A stretch of 64,000 nt of DNA from an uncultured Oscillospiraceae bacterium. Its GTDB lineage: Bacteria; Bacillota; Clostridia; Oscillospirales; Oscillospiraceae. How positions within the stretch are numbered: the first letter of the stretch is position 1; every line of letters starts with the position of its first letter. The notes beneath the pieces were generated by a model. That model ran no database searches. It was given only the letters and a program-made list of their open reading frames with translations, and had not been told where the DNA came from. The DNA lies in assembly GCA_947168655.1 (NCBI GenBank), contig CAMVMU010000001.1, positions 1-64,000 of the forward strand, read 5' to 3'. The position numbers were made by a program, and so were the translations under genes. Shown here piece by piece: positions 1 through 10,081 of the stretch.

Positions 1-3000
1 AGGTGGCATCGCCGGTCACGGATGTGATTGTCGGTGTCCAGCCGGTGAACGTGTATGTATACTGCGCAGTGGGGGCCTTGACCGGATCCGCGTGGCTCGG
101 CATGGCGCCGTACTCGTACTCCTCCGTCTCGGTCTCGCCGTCAATGATCCACGTCACCGTGTATTTGTTGACAGTCTCGGAGAACTGCGCCTCGTAGGTG
201 GCATTGGCGGTCACAATCGTGATTTTCGGTCTCCACCCGGTGAAGGAATAGCTATACTGAGAATCTGCTGGCTTGGTGGGATCGGCATGCATCGGCATCT
301 CGCCGTACAGATACTTTTGCATCTCAATTTCACCGTTTATGATCCACGTCACCGTGTACGTGTTCACCACGCTGGAATAGGTGGCTTTGTAAGTCGTGTT
401 GCCGGTCACCTCAGAAATCTCGGGCGTCCACTTGTCGAAGGTGTATGTGTACTGCGCGTCAGCTTCCTTCGTCGGAATCTCGCCGTCATAGCTCGGCATC
501 GTGCCATACTCAACGTTTTCATCCGTCTCCAGCACCGTCCCGTCCTCATTCACCCACGTAACCGTGTATGTGTTCACAGTTCTGGTAAACGTTGCCGTAT
601 AGGTGGCGTCACCTGTCACAACCGCGATCTCGGGTGTCCACTTGTCGAACGTGTACGTGTACTGCGCGTCGCCTTCCTTGGTCGGCGTCGCGCCGCTGTA
701 CACGGGCATTTCGCCATAGGCTACCTTCCCGCTCTGCAATACCGTATCATCCTCATTCACGAAACGAATCGTATATGTACGCTTCGCAGATGTATACGTC
801 GCGGTATAGGTGGCATCCTCCATTACCGGCCCAACTTCAGGACTCCATCCAGCAAAGGAGTAAATGAACTCGTCCGTCGGCTCCTTTGTAGGATTAGTGG
901 GTCTTTCGATACTGGCAGCCGGTGTACCATACTCATAACTCTCACGACTCAGAACAGATCCGTCATCATTAACGAATGTGATTGTGTAGCTGCGTTTTGT
1001 CGAAACAAACGTTGCTGTATAGGTGGCGTCACCTGTCACAGCTGCGATCTCGGGTGTCCACTTCTCGAACGAATACGTGTACTGTGCATCTGCCTCCTTG
1101 ATAGGATCAGCATGATACGGCATGGCGCCGTACGCATACTCCTGCGTTTCGCTCACACCGTCAATCACCCACGTCACCGTGTACGTGTTCACCACGCTGG
1201 AATAGGTGGCTTTGTAAGTCGTGTTGCCGGTCACCTCAGAAATCTCGGGCGTCCACTTGTCGAAGGTGTATGTGTACTGCGCGTCAGCTTCCTTCGTCGG
1301 AATCTCGCCGTCATAGCTCGGCATCGTGCCATACTCAACGTTTTCATCCGTCTCCAGCACCGTCCCGTCCTCATTCACCCACGTAACCGTGTATGTGTTC
1401 ACAGTTCTGGTAAACGTTGCCGTATAGGTGGCGTCACCTGTCACAACCGCGATCTCGGGTGTCCACTTGTCGAACGTGTACGTGTACTGCGCGTCGCCTT
1501 CCTTGGTCGGCGTTGCGCCGCTGTACACGGGCATTTCGCCATAGGCGACGTTTTCATCCGTCTCCAGCACCGTGCCATCATCATTCACCCACGTCACCGT
1601 GTACTCGTTGACGGTCTGGGTGAATACCGCAACAAAGTCAGTATCTGCCGTGATAGTCGGCAGTTCCTTGGATGCCGTACTGTCATCAGTTCCCTTCACC
1701 TTCCAGCCCTTGAATGTGTAGGTGTACTGGGCATCTGCCGCTTTGGTAGGATCTGCAGGCACATTGGGCGTCGAACCTTCAGTAACACTCTGGTCTTCGC
1801 CAATCTGCGTCTTTCCGTCATCCATAAAGAATCTTACTGTGTAAGAGATCGAATCCTGTTCCCACTTGGCATAAAGCGTCAAATCGCCGTTCACGGGCGA
1901 GGTGAAATCATACGCCTCCGTCAAACCATCATCAGAATACCAACCAACGAATGAATAGCCTTCCCTGTTTGGATCGTTTGGCTTTACAACAGTTTGTCCC
2001 TGTGCAACCTGCTGCGATTCCACATTACTTCCACCGTTGGTTTCAAAGGTTACGGTGAAGGAGTTGCCGATGAAATAGTATCCATCTGCCGAGGTGCCGT
2101 TGTGGAACGCTGCACTTCTTGTGCCCACAAGGGTCTTTCCCTCGGGATATGTCTGTCGGTTGGTGTTGTCGGGTTCGTAGATGGCGTTTGCGCGAGTTGA
2201 AGAAGCGCCCTTGAAATCACCACCAGAAATCAGCGTAGCGTGTTCGGGATTTGTGTTGTTGTTTTTATAAGCATTGTTGGTGGCCTTTGCCGCCGTGTAA
2301 ATACCGCCGGTTATGTTCGCAATCCTGGCGTTGGCGGTGTTATACACCGCGTGATACTCCGCCGTGGTGCAGTTGGCGTTGATCTCCAGACCCTCGCCCA
2401 GTTCATCGATGGTGGGCAGATAAGTCGCGTTGTTGCTGCCATTCTGGATGCCGATACCGTTGGTCGTAATGACAGTATTCTTAATGCTGCCGATATGGGC
2501 ATTGAGATACGTATCGGTGTTGGTCACCGTGCCGGCGGTACCATTGCCCGGCGATTCGGATGCGGCAGTATACGGCGTTGTGGTAATGCGGGTATTCAAC
2601 GTTCCGGTGTTGGAATAGATGGCTATACCCTTCGCTCCACTGCCGTTGACAGTTGTAACTGTGCCCGATCCGCTGTCGATGGCAACAATATCACCGCGAT
2701 TTTCGATAACAGGTGTGGTGGCTTGGAAGGAGTTTCCCTCTCCGATCAAATCAATCGTGGGCCTGTCGTAATCGTAGGTTATGACCTTGCTCTGCCCGTT
2801 CATTCCGAAATACACTCTGTTGGAGGTAGCGGCGTTTGCAACCACAGTCACCCAGTCCTCCAGGTTGATGCTGTAGGACAGGACGCGGGAGTCGCCGTTG
2901 TAGAGCGCATATCCCTTTGCGGTCGTACTGCCGGCGGTAATGGTACTGTTCTTAATTGTGCCGATATGACCGCCGTTTCGCAGAGCGTAGGTGTCCGCAG

Positions 3001-6000
3001 GTGTGCGAATCACACAGTTATCAATTGAAGTGATTTCAGCGGGAACACGGGTATAGCTGATGGTCTGCTCGCCCCAGTCCTTGTTGCTGTTCGTCGTATT
3101 CTGCCAGGAGGTTCCGGCAAAAATGGATGCGCCGGAGTACAGACGCATGGAGTGTCGCGTCACATAAGGGCCATAGGTGTAATTGACCAGCGCATTTTGC
3201 TTGCCTACGATCTCACTGTTTTTCAGGGAGACGATCCTTCCCATGTTCTTGAAGGCATAGATACCGGAGGATTCAATATGGACATTGTCCATCAGATCGA
3301 TGGTCGGGATATCATAGGAGTAGGTATAGTCGTACCGTGTTGCGATACCGCTCTCGACCGTCAGGAACGGGGCGGCGTAATTTGTGTTGCGCTCAAGCGT
3401 ATAGCCGCTCTGCCTGGAATCGCCATTCAGGCACAGCGGATAATCCGCTGTGCTGTAAGGTGTAGCATTGGCAGCCAACCCGATGTTTACATTCGATATC
3501 GAGCCGATATGCCCCTGATTCTGCAGTGCGTAATAACCCTTGGAGCCGGTATTCTGCAGTGTTACACCGCTGATACTGTCAATGACGCCGCCCTTTTCCA
3601 GATTTCTGGTATAGATCTCAACGCGCTTTGTCTCGGTGGATGCGGTGGTGTTATCGGTATACGTTCTGGTATAGTCATAGCTGCTCAACGCGCCGGAACC
3701 GGAGTTCAGAATACCGTAATAGCGCGCGGATATCGTCACACCGCCCGTAATGCTGCCAATATGGCCGCTGTTGAAAATACCGTAAGTGGACGTCGCGTGG
3801 ATCGTGCCGCTGCAGGATATCGTACCAATCTCGGAAGGCTGACCGTAGGTCGTGTTGTTGTGAAGCTGTACGCCGCCGATTTTGTCACTGTAGGTGTTAA
3901 CCGTCTTGGCAGTAAACTGACCGTCATTATAGATGGCGGAGTTTCCGCTGGCCGAAATATCCACTGTTCCGGTAATGTTGTGGATGATACCGCCGGCGGT
4001 GTTGCGCAGAGCATAGTTGGAGGCAATGCTCTTGGCATTATTGGGATGCTTATAGGTCTTGATCTCCGTGGTTCCGCTGATGGTTCCGATGACACCGCCG
4101 TTGTTATACAGGGCGCAGCCGTGATCGGCACTGGTGCCGGTGTTTTCGGCATAGATGCGGCAGTCGGTGATGGTGCCGATAGTGGGACGGCAGGATACAT
4201 CCTCCTTGTACTCATCGGTGCGGGTCAATCCACTGTCAGTACGTTTCCAGACAGCAGTGTCATACCACCAGGCGTTGTTATTGTAGACGGTGTAGCACTG
4301 AACGTTGCCCTGAACATTGGCCGCCGTGGTACCATAGGTGTTGACCTGGGCAGAGTCGGGGTGGGCAGTAAAGGTGCAGTTGTTCAGTTCGGTGATCACG
4401 GCATTGTTGTGAATCGCGTACTGACCTGCGGTGATGGTGCTGTCCTTGATCAGGTCAATGGTACCGTAGTTGGCAATGTTGTAGCCCTGTGCAATGGTAT
4501 TGCTGCCGCGGACGTTGCGGTTATACATGCCGTAGGCGCAGTCCACCGTGCAGGAGTCCACAGTGCCGATATGCCCGCCGTAATTGAAGATGGCATAGCC
4601 GCGGGGAGAAAGCAACGTCACATTCTCCAGTGCGGTGATCGCACTTCTGTCGTTCAGAATCACGGACACGTAGCCGTTGACATCCTGCGTGTTCTCCAGG
4701 GTGACGTTCGAGACGCTCATGGTGCCGCCGGAAGTGTTACGGATGACCGCCGAGTGATTGGGAACACCTGCATTGCTGATAGCGTCTGCGGTGATCTTGC
4801 CGCCGCCGACGCTGTCCTGAACTGTCAGCGTCCCGCTGTTGGTGACGGCTGCCACGGCCTGATAGGCCGCCGCCGCAGCCGTTGCGCCGGTGTGGTAATC
4901 CCAGGTACCTCCGTTGAGTTCCAGGGTCATGGTACCCTTGTTGATCAAGCGGCCAACGGCGTGATGGCCGTCCAGGTCAACGGTCAGGTTCGTCGCCTCT
5001 GGGACAGGATAGGCAGCAGCGGCATTCTCTTCTTCAAAACTGCCGCAATCGGCGATTAGCCGAACGGTGCCCGTGCCGGATGAGGGCACAGCTTCCATTG
5101 CCTCTGCCAGCGTGGGATAGTATGCATCAGTGAAGCTATTGTAAGCCACTGCGCCGGTGTAGAAACCATAGATATACGTTTCTCCACCAGCCGTCTCACC
5201 CACAGGAACGCTGCCGGTGTAGGTATTGCCACTGGTGGCGGACACGCCGGAGAGGTTCCACACGATGCCGTTGTGCTTGTCAGCCGTGACACCCATGACG
5301 GCATCCGTCGGGGCAGCATAAGCCGCGCCGACCGCCAGAGCGGCGTCAGCCTTTGCAACCACATAATAAGTTTGGCCGTTAATGTTCCGGGTCTCGGTAA
5401 TGGTGTTGCCGGTGAAGAACCGATAGTTCTGGTACTGCTTTTCGCTGAGAACGAAAGTGGGAATAAACTGTGCCGCAGTACCGGTCAAAGTAACCGTCGT
5501 ATTGGACGTAACATTGGTCACATTGACGTTGGTGCCGCTGACGGCAACGCTGGCAGAACCGGAGGTCACGGACGCACCGAGGTTTGTCAGCCAGCTGGCG
5601 TCATAGGTCACGGTGTCGTTGTTCTCGCAGTAATAGCCCCTGGCGACGGACTTGTCGTTGTACACAAAGTCCACGAGGAAACGATACCAATGCTCGCCGT
5701 CCTTGTCATAGTACCAGGTGCTTGTCCCGGTGCCGGTTGTGGCGGAGTAGCTGTCGTCACCGTTGTGCAGCTTTGGAGCGGTAAAGGAAACGGCGGTTTT
5801 TGTGCTGTTTCCCTCCATCTCATAGATTGTCGAGGTGGCCGTAGGTGCTGTGCTGAAGACGATCCTGCCATTGGTGTCCTCCGTACCCTTGGAGCTGGTG
5901 ATATTGGCGCCGCCGTTGGAGGTAAACATGGAGCCGGCAACGGTCAGCGTACCGTTCACATCGATTTTCGCGTCATTCAGATTGGCCGCGGATCGCACCG

Positions 6001-7795
6001 CCGTCGTACCGTTGGCCACAGAATAGCCGATGGGGTACATTCTGGTGGAGCCGGAGAAATTGCCCCAATCGTCATTGTCATAAACGTAGACCTTCTTGCC
6101 GCTGTTGATCTTCAACTCTGCATTCCGGTCAATGACGATTTCCGTGGACGGCAGGAGTTCGATGTCCTGTGTAATAGATGTGGTTCCGCTGTGCAGGCCA
6201 ATACTGATGCTGCTTGTTATAGGCAAAATGTAATCATCAGTGGAAATACTGCCGATTATCGGCAGGCCGGTCAACGTCATAGGGGAAAGATTGACCGTTC
6301 CGTAAACGTCCACCTGCAGGCGATCTGTCGCCTCAATGTAGTCTTTGATAATGTAACCGTTGGACACAGTGAACATTCCACCGTTGCCCATAAATGTTGC
6401 GGACATCGTATATGCCGAGCCAGAAGCGTTGACGGCAGAGTACAACTTTTCCGATGCACCGGCATTCAGTTTCAGGGGAACCTCGATGTTCTGGATATAG
6501 TATTGATTAAAGATGAAGGCGTATTTATAGACATTGGACGTTGCCGTACCGCCGCGCCAGTCCTTGATCTGGAAGGCCTCGTAGACAGTGGAGCCGGATT
6601 TTGCCTCGACCTCGCCGTCGCCGTAGATATAGCCCCAACAGTAGAGGTTGGCGCCGCTGTTGAGGGTAATCTTGCTGCCGCCCAGCATTTTGATCCGCCC
6701 GTCGGGACCAGTGGGCGTACCGTTCCAGCCGCCCATCTGGCCAGAAGACGACAGCTTGCCGCTGAGGCAAATGGAACCACCGTTCTGAACGGTGATATTG
6801 GCCCCGGGGGCCATAGTGAGTGTACGGAAAGGAGTTGGGTTGGTATGGCTGCCATAGACAACAGCGGGCGTCGCCGTATAAACTGTTTGCGCTTCATCGA
6901 AGGGGATCAGCAGCGTGATGCCGCTGGGGATGGTATAGTTGCCCGCTGAAATTGTTCCGTTTGTAACAAGGGTGATTTTAGATTTGTTGTTACTTTGAGC
7001 ATAGCTAACAGCACTGTTCAGGTTATAAAACTGCTTGCCGGAAACATCAAATACGGCAACTGTATTGTCAACAAAGTAGGCGCTGACAGTCTGATCCTCT
7101 GTGAAAACGAGAGAAGCCGGCGTCTCCGAGCTGATCACGTTACTTGGGTCATTGTTGACGATCCAGCCGGCAAAACTATAGCCACTGGCAGGAGTTGCAA
7201 CAAGGCTGAAACTCTCCGTCGATTTCTTGGTAATGGTCTTGCTGTTGTTGATGACGATGTCATCAACAGTATATGAGCCATTCTCAGACGGCACGAATGT
7301 GATATTAACATTCTTTTCCGAAATAAGCTGAATGTTGGAAAGTGTAACCTTTGTTGTTTTTTCAGCCGTCTCGCAGGATTTGATATACACACTTACCGTT
7401 TCATTGGCAGCCAGCGCAAAGGAATACTCCCTGCTTCCTGCAATATTTCCATTGATCTGTATCACACCATCGTTTGTATCAGCCGTAACAGCAAACAACA
7501 GTGTCGCTTTACTTCCGCTGGTGTTCTTCAGCGTCAGTGTGCCTTCCGCGGCAGAGTAGTTGGTACCACCGCCGCAACCAGAAGACGACGTTGTTGTGAC
7601 TGATCCAGTAATCGTCGTACCGCTACGGCTCCAAGTGCCACTGTCATAAGAGGCGCTAAGTCCGGTTATTCCCGTATTAAGATCCGCCGCCCAGACGACC
7701 TGCGGGATAAAGGCAGCCATCATCAGCACGACCATCAGCAGGGACAGGCTGCGCTTCAATACGTTTTTAATCATTCTCGTTACCTCATTTCTCAT
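1..7795 (-). CDS. Giant secreted surface protein, beta-helix-like N-terminal part plus InlB/Flg_new-type repeats; 3' end beyond window
   Basis: Manual minus-strand translation from ATG 7795 (or 7774): MRNEVTRMIKNVLKRSLSLLMVVLMMAAFIPQVVWA-AD... is a clear signal peptide. I followed the open frame to position 1. It has many short 'HIGSIxN..I' turns, then FTVTFETNGGSNVESQQV...EGYSFVGWYSD..., then ~70-aa repeats YTVTWVNEDGTVLETDENVEYGTMPSYDGEIPTKEADAQYTYTFDKWTPEISEVTGNTTYKATY. Absent from the ORF track because there is no stop inside the window. Confidence 0.85.
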   Translation of the reverse strand, partial: MRNEVTRMIKNVLKRSLSLLMVVLMMAAFIPQVVWAADLNTGITGLSASYDSGTWSRSGTTITGSVTTTSSSGCGGGTNYSAAEGTLTLKNTSGSKATLLFAVTADTNDGVIQINGNIAGSREYSFALAANETVSVYIKSCETAEKTTKVTLSNIQLISEKNVNITFVPSENGSYTVDDIVINNSKTITKKSTESFSLVATPASGYSFAGWIVNNDPSNVISSETPASLVFTEDQTVSAYFVDNTVAVFDVSGKQFYNLNSAVSYAQSNNKSKITLVTNGTISAGNYTIPSGITLLIPFDEAQTVYTATPAVVYGSHTNPTPFRTLTMAPGANITVQNGGSICLSGKLSSSGQMGGWNGTPTGPDGRIKMLGGSKITLNSGANLYCWGYIYGDGEVEAKSGSTVYEAFQIKDWRGGTATSNVYKYAFIFNQYYIQNIEVPLKLNAGASEKLYSAVNASGSAYTMSATFMGNGGMFTVSNGYIIKDYIEATDRLQVDVYGTVNLSPMTLTGLPIIGSISTDDYILPITSSISIGLHSGTTSITQDIELLPSTEIVIDRNAELKINSGKKVYVYDNDDWGNFSGSTRMYPIGYSVANGTTAVRSAANLNDAKIDVNGTLTVAGSMFTSNGGANITSSKGTEDTNGRIVFSTAPTATSTIYEMEGNSTKTAVSFTAPKLHNGDDSYSATTGTGTSTWYYDKDGEHWYRFLVDFVYNDKSVARGYYCENNDTVTYDASWLTNLGASVTSGSASVAVSGTNVNVTNVTSNTTVTLTGTAAQFIPTFVLSEKQYQNYRFFTGNTITETRNINGQTYYVVAKADAALAVGAAYAAPTDAVMGVTADKHNGIVWNLSGVSATSGNTYTGSVPVGETAGGETYIYGFYTGAVAYNSFTDAYYPTLAEAMEAVPSSGTGTVRLIADCGSFEEENAAAAYPVPEATNLTVDLDGHHAVGRLINKGTMTLELNGGTWDYHTGATAAAAAYQAVAAVTNSGTLTVQDSVGGGKITADAISNAGVPNHSAVIRNTSGGTMSVSNVTLENTQDVNGYVSVILNDRSAITALENVTLLSPRGYAIFNYGGHIGTVDSCTVDCAYGMYNRNVRGSNTIAQGYNIANYGTIDLIKDSTITAGQYAIHNNAVITELNNCTFTAHPDSAQVNTYGTTAANVQGNVQCYTVYNNNAWWYDTAVWKRTDSGLTRTDEYKEDVSCRPTIGTITDCRIYAENTGTSADHGCALYNNGGVIGTISGTTEIKTYKHPNNAKSIASNYALRNTAGGIIHNITGTVDISASGNSAIYNDGQFTAKTVNTYSDKIGGVQLHNNTTYGQPSEIGTISCSGTIHATSTYGIFNSGHIGSITGGVTISARYYGILNSGSGALSSYDYTRTYTDNTTASTETKRVEIYTRNLEKGGVIDSISGVTLQNTGSKGYYALQNQGHIGSISNVNIGLAANATPYSTADYPLCLNGDSRQSGYTLERNTNYAAPFLTVESGIATRYDYTYSYDIPTIDLMDNVHIESSGIYAFKNMGRIVSLKNSEIVGKQNALVNYTYGPYVTRHSMRLYSGASIFAGTSWQNTTNSNKDWGEQTISYTRVPAEITSIDNCVIRTPADTYALRNGGHIGTIKNSTITAGSTTAKGYALYNGDSRVLSYSINLEDWVTVVANAATSNRVYFGMNGQSKVITYDYDRPTIDLIGEGNSFQATTPVIENRGDIVAIDSGSGTVTTVNGSGAKGIAIYSNTGTLNTRITTTPYTAASESPGNGTAGTVTNTDTYLNAHIGSIKNTVITTNGIGIQNGSNNATYLPTIDELGEGLEINANCTTAEYHAVYNTANARIANITGGIYTAAKATNNAYKNNNTNPEHATLISGGDFKGASSTRANAIYEPDNTNRQTYPEGKTLVGTRSAAFHNGTSADGYYFIGNSFTVTFETNGGSNVESQQVAQGQTVVKPNDPNREGYSFVGWYSDDGLTEAYDFTSPVNGDLTLYAKWEQDSISYTVRFFMDDGKTQIGEDQSVTEGSTPNVPADPTKAADAQYTYTFKGWKVKGTDDSTASKELPTITADTDFVAVFTQTVNEYTVTWVNDDGTVLETDENVAYGEMPVYSGATPTKEGDAQYTYTFDKWTPEIAVVTGDATYTATFTRTVNTYTVTWVNEDGTVLETDENVEYGTMPSYDGEIPTKEADAQYTYTFDKWTPEISEVTGNTTYKATYSSVVNTYTVTWVIDGVSETQEYAYGAMPYHADPIKEADAQYTYSFEKWTPEIAAVTGDATYTATFVSTKRSYTITFVNDDGSVLSRESYEYGTPAASIERPTNPTKEPTDEFIYSFAGWSPEVGPVMEDATYTATYTSAKRTYTIRFVNEDDTVLQSGKVAYGEMPVYSGATPTKEGDAQYTYTFDKWTPEIAVVTGDATYTATFTRTVNTYTVTWVNEDGTVLETDENVEYGTMPSYDGEIPTKEADAQYTYTFDKWTPEISEVTGNTTYKATYSSVVNTYTVTWIINGEIEMQKYLYGEMPMHADPTKPADSQYSYSFTGWRPKITIVTANATYEAQFSETVNKYTVTWIIDGETETEEYEYGAMPSHADPVKAPTAQYTYTFTGWTPTITSVTGDAT
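345..721 (-). repeat. Intragenic near-identical repeat, copy 1 (two InlB-like modules)
   Basis: Sequence from cacgtcaccgtgtacgtgttcaccacgctgg to gggcatttcgccatagg recurs 825 bp further on, nearly identical (gtcggcgtcgcg vs gtcggcgttgcg noted). Confidence 0.85.
1170..1546 (-). repeat. Intragenic near-identical repeat, copy 2 (two InlB-like modules)
   Basis: In-frame (825 bp = 275 codons) duplicate of 345..721. Confidence 0.85.
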
Positions 7796-8478
7796 ACGCG
7801 CTTGCGCTCATCTCTGGGCGCACGGCGGCGTTTGATCTCGGCATACAGTGCAAGGCCGAGGGAAAAAGCAATCAATGCCCAAATGTGGGACAGGTGAAAC
7901 AGATGATCTGTTGACGAAACGCGGAAGAATTCCAACACACAACGCGTAATGCCATACGAAAACATGTAAAGGGGATATACTTGACCATATGTCTTTCCAG
8001 ACAGGATACGGGGTACTAGTATTGCCAAAATGACGATGTAGAAAACAATCTCCAGTTCGCGTGTAGGGAACCGCCACGGCTCCAAACCGGGAATTTCTCG
8101 ACCCTGACAGCAGCCGGCAAACAGGCAGTTGACCCGGGCACACATCAGCGTGAATATCATGCACGGTGCAAAGATGTCGAATACCTCTGCCGCGCTCCGC
8201 TTCGTGAGCTTTGCGCCGAGCCAATAGGCAAGCGGCATGAAAAATACAGCGCCGAACAGACTCATAGCGCCGTTTGAAACGGGGTTCCCCTCCAGCACTG
8301 CGAAGACCTTGACGCAAAAGACGCCGTAAACCACATGCAGAATGCTCAGGACAAGAGCAACGTACCATTTCATCCGGAGGCGGCCGCGAAATTGGAGAAG
8401 CCATACAAAGGTGACAACAGCGGCCAGCCCAAGGAGCAGGAGCAATCTATTCTCTTGTAGGAAAGGAATCTCCATCAC
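7792..8478 (-). CDS. Divergent prolipoprotein diacylglyceryl transferase (Lgt)-like multipass membrane protein
   Basis: Multiple TM segments; ARVNCLFAGCCQGREIPGLEPWRFPTRELE and YGITRCVLEFFR resemble the Lgt-family core. GTG/ATG start at 8478/8475. Stop overlaps the ATG of the giant gene (ATGA). Confidence 0.65.
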   Translation of the reverse strand: MMEIPFLQENRLLLLLGLAAVVTFVWLLQFRGRLRMKWYVALVLSILHVVYGVFCVKVFAVLEGNPVSNGAMSLFGAVFFMPLAYWLGAKLTKRSAAEVFDIFAPCMIFTLMCARVNCLFAGCCQGREIPGLEPWRFPTRELEIVFYIVILAILVPRILSGKTYGQVYPLYMFSYGITRCVLEFFRVSSTDHLFHLSHIWALIAFSLGLALYAEIKRRRAPRDERKRV

Positions 8479-8509
8479 TCCCCTTCTGATTCTCTCTTAA
8501 CGCATGCGG

Positions 8510-8546
8510 GACGGTCTCCCTCCCTGCTCACAGGGAGGGGACCGTC
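8510..8546 (-). terminator. Intergenic hairpin (weak terminator, attenuator or processing stem)
   Basis: gacggtctccctccctg-ctca-cagggaggggaccgtc; no strong T tract on the minus strand. Confidence 0.5.
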
Positions 8547-8557
8547 GCACAATTCAT

Positions 8558-9553
8558 TCAGGGATTGGAAGCCGTTGCCGTCCAGGTTTCGCCGTTGAAT
8601 ACGGCATGCCAGGCGCTCTCATAAGCGGAGGTGGGCTCGGTCTGCATAGCCTCAGCCATAATGTCAATCTGCAGCGTGCAGTCTTCAGGAGCAGTATATT
8701 CACCAACAGAGGCGATCATGGGGGAGGTCTTCCCATTGGGTGCAACGGTACCATTGTAATATAGGTACAGTACACCGTCCTGGGTCAGCTGTGTCCAGTC
8801 ATCGCCAAAGGTGATGGCTGGCAGGGCATCAGCAATGGAATAATAAGGATCGCCCTCATCGTCCACCCAGTTCGGCACCACCGTTGCGCGAATCACCGTG
8901 TCGATATTACCGATGTTCGTGACGGTATATTCCTTCTCATCGACCGTACACTCCGCTGAGGCAGGGATAAAGGCCTGTTCCGCAACGGCCGTCTTGACGG
9001 CAGCACCGGAAGAATCCATATTGGCAAAGCTGTCCTTTGCATCAACGCCATCCACCTGCTGGATCAGATATGCCTTGTACTGCAGCATCTGATTATTCTC
9101 TGCAGGCACCGTATCCGCCGTGAAAGAACCTTCGACAGGGATAGCAGCAGGCTGTTCCGTCAGCGCCGTGCCGTTGTTATAGACAAACACGTTGTCTGCA
9201 CCGTCCAGCTTTGTCCAACCAACCCCAAGGGACGTGATCTCTGCGGCGTGATCGCCCGAGAGTTCCAGATAGAGATAGGCGGGGACGGCGTCATCCGGCC
9301 ACGTGACCGTCACAGATGTGACGGTATTGATCGTTGTGCCCGGAATCAGGATAATGTCGTCACATGGGGCAACGGAGATATCAGCCATGGCAACAGAGGA
9401 TTGCGGCGCGTACTTGACCGTGCCTTTGAGGACGACCGTCTTGCTGTACTTGGCAAAGCTGTTGCCCGCAAGCATGGAAAGCGACAGGATCAGCAGCAGC
9501 GCCAGACAGAGAAGAAAACCACAGTTTCTCTTAAAGAAACTCACTTTTCTCAT
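8558..9553 (-). CDS. TasA/camelysin-like secreted protein with SipW-type signal peptide
   Basis: MRKVSFFKRNCGFLLCLALLLILSLSMLAGNSFAKYSKTVVLKGTVKYAP...: hydrophobic leader ending in SFAKY as in SipW-processed proteins; Ig-like domain. Lies just downstream of a SipW gene. Confidence 0.6.
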   Translation of the reverse strand: MRKVSFFKRNCGFLLCLALLLILSLSMLAGNSFAKYSKTVVLKGTVKYAPQSSVAMADISVAPCDDIILIPGTTINTVTSVTVTWPDDAVPAYLYLELSGDHAAEITSLGVGWTKLDGADNVFVYNNGTALTEQPAAIPVEGSFTADTVPAENNQMLQYKAYLIQQVDGVDAKDSFANMDSSGAAVKTAVAEQAFIPASAECTVDEKEYTVTNIGNIDTVIRATVVPNWVDDEGDPYYSIADALPAITFGDDWTQLTQDGVLYLYYNGTVAPNGKTSPMIASVGEYTAPEDCTLQIDIMAEAMQTEPTSAYESAWHAVFNGETWTATASNP

Positions 9554-9567
9554 CTTCTCGCCACCCC

Positions 9568-10011
9568 TCAATCAATCTGGGTGAATGAAACCGTCACCGT
9601 AAAGGGGGCAGTGCCATCACCCTTATCGTCTTGAAGCACAAACGTGACAGGGATTTTTGCAGTGCTCCCGTCAGTACCGTTCGGCGTCAATACTCCGCTT
9701 AAAGCGGCAGAATCAATTGAGAAACGTCCTACGTCCTTCTCCTCATCAAATGTAATATTGACTACATAATCAACGGAGAAATCGCTGCCGTTTTTAACAT
9801 TGATCTCATATCCGTTCTCGCCGGCATTGACCTCTGCATAGTCCGGTGTTGCCGAGACATCAAACTCAGCAGCATGGCTCCTGTCGCTGCCCTGGGCCCG
9901 GGTCACAAATCGAGCGTACATCCCGGACGTGAAGTGGGCCGTGACCAGCACAAGGCACAGCAGCACGGCTGCCACGCTCAGCGCAGACGGAAATATCTTT
10001 TTCGTTTTCAT
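9568..10011 (-). CDS. Small TasA/camelysin-like secreted protein
   Basis: MKTKKIFPSALSVAAVLLCLVLVTAHFTSGMYARFVTRAQGSDRSHAAEFDVS...; C-terminus SFTQID resembles the 11817 protein (ATATQID). Confidence 0.6.
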   Translation of the reverse strand: MKTKKIFPSALSVAAVLLCLVLVTAHFTSGMYARFVTRAQGSDRSHAAEFDVSATPDYAEVNAGENGYEINVKNGSDFSVDYVVNITFDEEKDVGRFSIDSAALSGVLTPNGTDGSTAKIPVTFVLQDDKGDGTAPFTVTVSFTQID

Positions 10012-10058
10012 CCTTCCCTGTCTCCTTTACCAATTACTCAACAGGATCTCACTTGAAG

Positions 10059-10076
10059 CGCCGGGATCGCCCGGCG
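10059..10076 (-). other. Short intergenic hairpin
   Basis: cgccggg-atcg-cccggcg perfect 7-bp stem between the SipW-like gene and the small TasA-like gene. Confidence 0.4.
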
Positions 10077-10081
10077 GGAAT

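Noticed and set aside
345-1620. CRISPR-like or satellite array suggested by regular repetition
   Set aside because: The period is about 200 bp, units are in-frame protein modules with diverged copies, and there are no short identical repeats with unique spacers.
92-6949. Long plus-strand ORFs (620, 262, 635 and 558 aa) at the left end
   Set aside because: They are antisense to the giant minus-strand gene, show no recognisable protein features and arise because reverse-complement frames of GC-rich repeats lack stops.
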